From: Sphaerolaimus hirsutus
Taxonomy: Eukaryota; Nematoda; Chromadorea; Monhysterida; Sphaerolaimidae
NCBI GenBank assembly: GCA_964036195.1
Contig: OZ038451.1
Span: forward strand, 11,040,529 to 11,104,528
Direction: 5' to 3'
DNA length: 64,000 nucleotides
The notes beneath the pieces were generated by a model. The model ran no database searches. It was not told the origin of the DNA and worked only from the letters and a program-made list of their open reading frames with translations. The position numbers were made by a program, and so were the translations under genes. Below, one piece after another: positions 59,801 through 64,000 of this stretch (position 1 is its first letter; each line of letters opens with the position of its first letter).

Positions 59801-60158
59801 AAGGATGGGGGTGGGGGGGGGTAAATGCAATATTTAGGTATTTGTCACTTATTATCACACATTATCAAACGATAATATCTATGTTCAGATAACTACACCT
59901 TCCATGCCGGAGGGGTCTCGCATTGCCACCAGCATGTTGGCCGCAATGGCGCAACGTCGAACTGCACATGCAGCTGTCGAAGCGCTCGGTGTCGTCCATG
60001 GCGATGTGCAGGTTGATGTCCATGCTGCCGCGGATGCCGAAGAGGGACAGGATGATGGGCCAGATGCTAGCGGTGTGTCCATTGGCTACTCTTCACGTAG
60101 CTACTCTGGCAGTGACTTTACCGCACGATATAGTGATGGCGACTTTTCGTTTTCCTAA
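56859..60158 (+). CDS. Coiled-coil protein with C-terminal membrane anchor (possible spike), 11 exons
   Basis: Phase-consistent exons: 56859-56950, 57082-57246 (donor tentative), 57358-57759, 57811-58026, 58079-58456, 58534-58677, 58751-58858, 58924-59301, 59371-59504, 59565-59649 and 59889-60158. The long central part is amphipathic helix (KIDKLVELGNAFLMDLEKAK; IGPITKLLGKIDFLVEKHDL) with a tandemly duplicated exon. Near the C-terminus a 25-residue hydrophobic segment, MLSAIVFLSCVCIILLIALI, is followed by a basic stop-transfer and a roughly 130-residue Ser/Asp-rich tail. A large helical ectodomain, single C-terminal span and internal tail is the layout of a trimeric spike or fusion-type protein. 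I see no signal peptide or cleavage site, so the first exon may be missing, and a cytoskeletal-type tail-anchored protein is the alternative. Confidence 0.6.
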
Positions 60159-61082
60159 TGCAGAGCTGTCTGAAGTGCCGCTAAGAGATGTCGATGAATG
60201 TAAGCCAATGTGTCGGCTGGGAAGACCGGCACTGCATTAAATACTGTGGCGGCAACTTTAACGATCCATTGTGAGATTGCGATTTTTGGAAAATGGGTCA
60301 TTTTTTATTGCGCGATTCATTTTATCCATTTTTTTAGCCCCCATTATGGCATTTAATTTGCATGTCCGGCGGACAGAAGCAATTTTCTATTTTTCCATTA
60401 TTTGCACTTAAAGTATTCGATGTAGCCTATATCAAAACTAAAAGCCTATAGCACTATGAAATTAATTTTTAATCTTTAAAATAAAATAAAAAGGAAATAG
60501 TAAACTGATTCTGTCGCTAAAGTTCCCCCAACGTTTTTTCTAGGCATTCAGTCGTGGACATTTTCACTTTGCCGCCAGTTGACAGCTTTCAATTTCTTAA
60601 TCATTGAACATTCTTACAATTGATAAATATTTATATCTGAACAATAATCATAAATTCAATTGTATATGTGAAATTGAAACCTCTTAACAATCTAGATCAT
60701 GATCGACGGAATTTTTATGTCGATTAATTTGCCAATTGCCAATATGCGCTGCCATATCCACCAATTAATTTAGCAATTTTTTATTCTATAATGCCAGCAT
60801 TTTACTGAAACATTCAGGGATATCCCAACTGTTTTTACATATTTATTTCAAATAAAGTTTTGAAATACGTTTTCAATCCCTAGCAATGTGTTTCTACCAT
60901 AACTTTTGTGGAATTAGCCCAGGTGGCATCTAGAGTAAATGCTTGTTTACATTTGACAAATATCTGGAAACTTTCAAAACTTTATATATTTTCTATTTTA
61001 TTGTGTCGTTTTACATGAAAGTTTTCGTTTTATCCCCATTTAATTTAGTTTATTTCGATTTATATTTTAGTGTCAAAATGGT
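60159..61082. other. AT-rich intergenic region
   Basis: No supportable gene. A short frame just after the previous stop, with Cys residues around 60190-60290, is too short to call. Confidence 0.4.
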
Positions 61083-61781
61083 ATGAGATTTATTTATGAA
61101 CTTATGGTATTCGAAATGTGCCTGGGAATATCCATCATCGTAAAATTCATTCCCTGGCGACACACTATGCAAATACAAATCTACGGAAACATCTGGGGGC
61201 AATCTCAATTCCCGTCAAATAAAGATGACAATTCAAACAAAATGCTTGAATTTTCTCATCATATTGAAAAAAATCCTACTTTTTCAGATCTCTATATATA
61301 CATTTTGTATCATACTTTTTTCATTTGTCAATATTTGTTGGTACACTTTCAATTCATTCTCTATTTGGAAGGAATTGAGATTGCTCCCAGATAAACTTTG
61401 CAACGATTTCATTTATGGCGGCATTATTAAAGTGCTTGCGAGAGTGCAACTATATGCACCATTGTGTCGATTAATGGGCTACCATTAAATATGATTGATT
61501 GCTTCAAATGTGGTGCATCGTAAAAATAAAAACATCTGCACATAATTGTAGGCATTGAAAACGGATGTTGGAAATTATTCTCATTGTTGTTTATTTTGTT
61601 CCCGATTTGTGCAAACAAATACACGCATAAACTTCGGCGCCCATTGTATATAATTAATGAATCGTGGAAACAAAATATTCTAGGTCGCATATGTGCCAAT
61701 CTAATAGTCGGTAATCAATCATTTTTAATGTTGCACATGTGCACATTGACAGCCAGAAAATTGAACCTAGATGTTTTTTAG
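61083..61781 (+). CDS. One or two small uncertain genes
   Basis: A frame from ATG 61083 gives about 75 plausible residues (FEMCLGISIIVKFIPWRHTM ... NPTFS). A second frame ending at 61488 reads ELRLLPDKLCNDFIYGGIIK then VLARVQLYAPLCRL, and a third ending at 61781 reads LRRPLYIINESWKQNILGRI. The last two resemble each other in spacing (Leu-Pro or Leu-Tyr, then a helix with Cys/Ala-x-Leu), somewhat like SOCS-box or ankyrin-end helices. That is only an impression. Exon joins could not be fixed. Confidence 0.3.
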
Positions 61782-61933
61782 ATCCTCCATTGTGTTGAAG
61801 GTCTAGATTTTGACGCTATGTGCCATTGCCTCTCCGTTTATTAAAAAATCGTTGAATAGACAATTTGATATTCAGTATTCCATTTTCATATTCATTCCGC
61901 TGCACATTAGAAAAGAAACAATCGCATTCTAAA

Positions 61934-62610
61934 ATGACATCCCTCAATATCTTTATCAATCAAAAAAGAAAATCACTGTTAAAAGCCATGCAGGCAGAAG
62001 AAATCACATTCCATGAATTCGCTCTAAAAAAAGGCACATATAGCCTAGTCACCATTCAAACATTTGTCTGGCCTGAAACAGGAAATTTAGGATTAAAATA
62101 TGAAGACTATAGCGTACAGTTGAAGGTATGTCATTTTACATAAATTAAAGTGCCCAAGTTTATGAATCAAAGTTATTTTGCAGACATTTAAAGTTGTAAA
62201 TGACTTGGGAAAGCAGGAAATTCATGTGTGCATACCGAGCGACTTTTTAAGATATATGGCATCCATTCTATCAGAACAACAAATACATACTCTGATCTTG
62301 ACTTCAATTCGAAAGTTTCTACATGATCAGTTTAGTAAGTTGACATTGTGCCGAATTCCCCATTTGACATATAAAATATGCAAATTAAAAAAACCTTTCT
62401 CTATCAGACATAAAGCTGCTTTCCAAAAGTCATGTGCCAGCTGCACATATCAAGGGGGTGCCAGGAGATAGAATAAAAATACCATTTGACATAGATTTCG
62501 CTCTGCTCCACCCTGTGCATAGAAACGATCCTGCAATATTTAGAGAAACAATTATTGATGGTGCAAAAAGATGTAGGATATATCAAAGGGCTGAGCATTT
62601 GACCAGTTAG
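61934..62610 (+). CDS. Small three-exon protein, possible OB-type nucleic-acid-binding protein (181 aa)
   Basis: Exons 61934-62125, 62184-62334 and 62408-62610 total exactly 182 codons. The N-terminus is helical and basic (INQKRKSLLKAMQAEE). The middle has alternating strands (GTYSLVTIQTFVWPE ... YEDYSVQLKTFKVVND ... EIHVCIPSDFLRYM). The C-terminus is IKGVPGDRIKIPFDIDFALL. The strand pattern 'Tyr-x-Val-x-Leu ... Val-x-Ile-Pro' recalls the short single-strand-binding-like proteins found beside polymerases in Mavericks and related viruses, but no diagnostic motif is present. It lies in the rightmost block, next to a zinc-binding protein, close to the terminal repeat. Confidence 0.5.
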
Positions 62611-62685
62611 CTACTTTGATTTTCATTTCCCCCCCATTCCATTCTGAATTCTTAGACAACATCATATTATATCTGCGCAGAAGAT

Positions 62686-63471
62686 ATGCCTAATAATATT
62701 GCTGGCTGGGGATGCAAAGTTTTGAAAAAATTAAATAACCAACAGTTAATGCAATATGGTGCAAATTGTGGAAAGCTGGACAATTTCATGCATTTTGGGC
62801 TCAAAAATCAGTGTGTAATCACAGACAAAAATGAAATACTTCATACGTCTGTTTTATCATCTACTATATTTGCATATGTTAGCTCAGGTTCTTTCTCATT
62901 CTAGATATATAATCTCAGGTGCATCTTCTGTCCTGGAGCAATGAAAAACCGACCTATGCTCCATATTCCATATCTAATATGCACTGGATGCTTCAATCAT
63001 GAAGCTATCAAAATACCCAAGGAAGTGATACCATTTGTGCAATTTAATTGGCGCATTTTGGACATGTTTGGAGAAAAAAACACATGTGAAAAATTGCCAA
63101 TTCCAGATAAAAAAAAACCTGTTGCTATCATCCCCAAAGAGTGCCAAAAAATGGACATATTGCAAAAACGGTTCTATTTTTTATATTTTACATATATATT
63201 TTCATTTTTTATATGATGTTGCCACATATTTACTTATCTACCATAACCCCAAAACAGATTGCATGAGTCAGCCCTGAATCATGCACTATGCAAAAAATAT
63301 GTGGACCAATGTACCCAGACTGATTTCAAATTCTTGGAATATTTGTCTCCCAATGGTGATATCTATCGATGCAAAAAAACTGTCAAAAAAGCTTCCCAAA
63401 GAAAACCTGGAAAAGAAACATCGAAATTGTTTAGAACACATTGCTACTCAAAAAAACATTTTCGCATGTGA
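62686..63471 (+). CDS. Cys-rich zinc-binding protein (202 aa, 3 exons)
   Basis: Exons 62686-62814, 62905-63170 and 63258-63471 total 203 codons including TGA. The middle exon reads LRCIFCPGAMKNRPMLHIP then ICTGCFNHE, a CxxC ... CxxC pair about 20 residues apart typical of a zinc ribbon or treble-clef site. The C-terminus is Lys-rich (KKTVKKASQRKPGKE), suited to nucleic-acid binding. The start may lie further upstream, because the frame is open back to an acceptor-like TTCTTAG at 62656. It is the last gene before the right terminal repeat. Transcription control or nuclear DNA binding is a reasonable inference only. Confidence 0.55.
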
Positions 63472-63628
63472 GACACAGATACTGCATTTTTTCCGCTGTA
63501 AAACTCCAATGAATTCCCAATTATATGCATTTCATTTTGTCCCTTACCTATAATATATTCTATTTCTATTGCGCAAAATTGAAAAACACTTTACTACATT
63601 CTCAATCCAACATTCCAAATGACGTAGA

Positions 63629-63996
63629 GGTGAGTATAAAGTAAGCAAGCTATAGGCTTGCTTAATTCTACAATCTAAGCAAGGGGGTATTTAACCCACT
63701 ACATAAACGTGCCAACTGTAAAAGACGCAACTGTGCGTCTACCGTAATCCACACAAAAAATCTATGACGTCATCTATTGCCAACTGTTGTAAAAGACGCA
63801 ACAGTGCGTCTACCGTAATCCACATATGATATCATCTAGTGATACATAAGTATCAGTTATGACGTCACCGCAACTACCGTAATCCTTCCGGACACTTTCC
63901 GGACAAATAGATGACGTCATTCCTCTTCTACCATAACCTGGAACAAGGTGGACATTAACGTTTCTGTAGTGGGCTAAAGCCCCCTTATATTCTGCT
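63629..63996. repeat. Right terminal inverted repeat
   Basis: Inverted partner of 27602-27971. It carries three intact TGACGTCA sites; the fourth has become TGATATCA. The divergence between the two repeats shows that the insertion is not recent. The element ends at T63996. Confidence 0.9.
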
Positions 63997-64000
63997 GCCG

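Larger units (their letters stand above)
27602..63996. mobile_element. Giant Maverick/Polinton DNA transposon, essentially complete
   Basis: The element is 36,395 bp. It starts AGCAGAATATAAGGGGG and ends with the inverted form, with about 370-bp inverted repeats. The left flank is GCCGGA and the right flank starts GCCG before the window ends, matching the 6-bp target duplication of Polintons. It carries protein-primed polymerase B, packaging ATPase, integrase, a major capsid protein and a probable minor capsid protein, which together define the group. Typical Polintons are 15-20 kb with few introns. This one is about twice that and nearly every gene is split by short introns. Transcription is mostly rightward; the leftmost genes and the long 50.3-55.5 kb gene run leftward. 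Confidence 0.93.

Noticed and set aside
1-64000. tRNA, rRNA, riboswitch or bacterial ribosome-binding features
   Set aside because: None could be recognised, and the spliced gene structures show a eukaryotic nuclear sequence.

Overview
The window is animal nuclear DNA. It is AT-rich, with spliceosomal introns of about 55-65 bp, AATAAA polyadenylation signals, and a left third packed with small non-autonomous DNA transposons. An invertebrate is likely and a nematode is plausible, but nothing seen fixes the phylum. I see no tRNA, rRNA or bacterial features.

Left part (1-27595): host DNA. Almost every open frame here is a shadow of a repeat. At least five repeat classes recognise themselves by internal copies: (a) hAT-like elements with CAGAGTTG-type ends and exact 8-bp target duplications (2351-3460, 3680-4257, 7526-8008, 12148-12939); (b) CCGTATTTCCTCGAAATA palindromic MITEs; (c) short elements whose core is a GGCGCC-, GGCACC- or GGGATC-type simple repeat between short inverted ends; (d) a family carrying ACATTTTACAGGG-type ends; (e) long foldback palindromes. 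Nesting is up to three deep. Scattered minus-strand exons (18745 down to 11598) suggest one host gene for a secreted C-type-lectin plus sushi protein, with introns filled by these repeats.

Right part (27602-63996): one essentially complete 36.4-kb Maverick/Polinton. It has about 370-bp terminal inverted repeats beginning with AG. A 6-bp target duplication (GCCGGA) is complete on the left and visible for four of six bases on the right, where the window stops. Recognised or probable core genes are protein-primed family B DNA polymerase, an A32/FtsK-type packaging ATPase, a retrovirus-type integrase with C-terminal targeting domain, the double-jelly-roll major capsid protein, a probable minor capsid protein and two small Polinton-type proteins. 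Around them are genes I could not assign. These include a very long minus-strand gene (about 1,500 residues over at least ten exons), a coiled-coil protein with a C-terminal membrane anchor that could act as a virion or envelope spike, a small possible OB-type protein, a zinc-binding protein and a divergently transcribed gene beside the polymerase. I did not find the adenain-type protease.

The element is unusually large and unusually intron-rich. I could reconstruct exon chains whose phases agree across 16 polymerase exons, 7 major-capsid exons and 11 exons of the membrane protein. This copy looks decayed. The polymerase has an in-frame TGA and has lost the segment carrying motif C; the integrase has Asp at the third catalytic position; the ATPase lacks a normal donor after its first exon; and host MITE fragments have landed inside the element.
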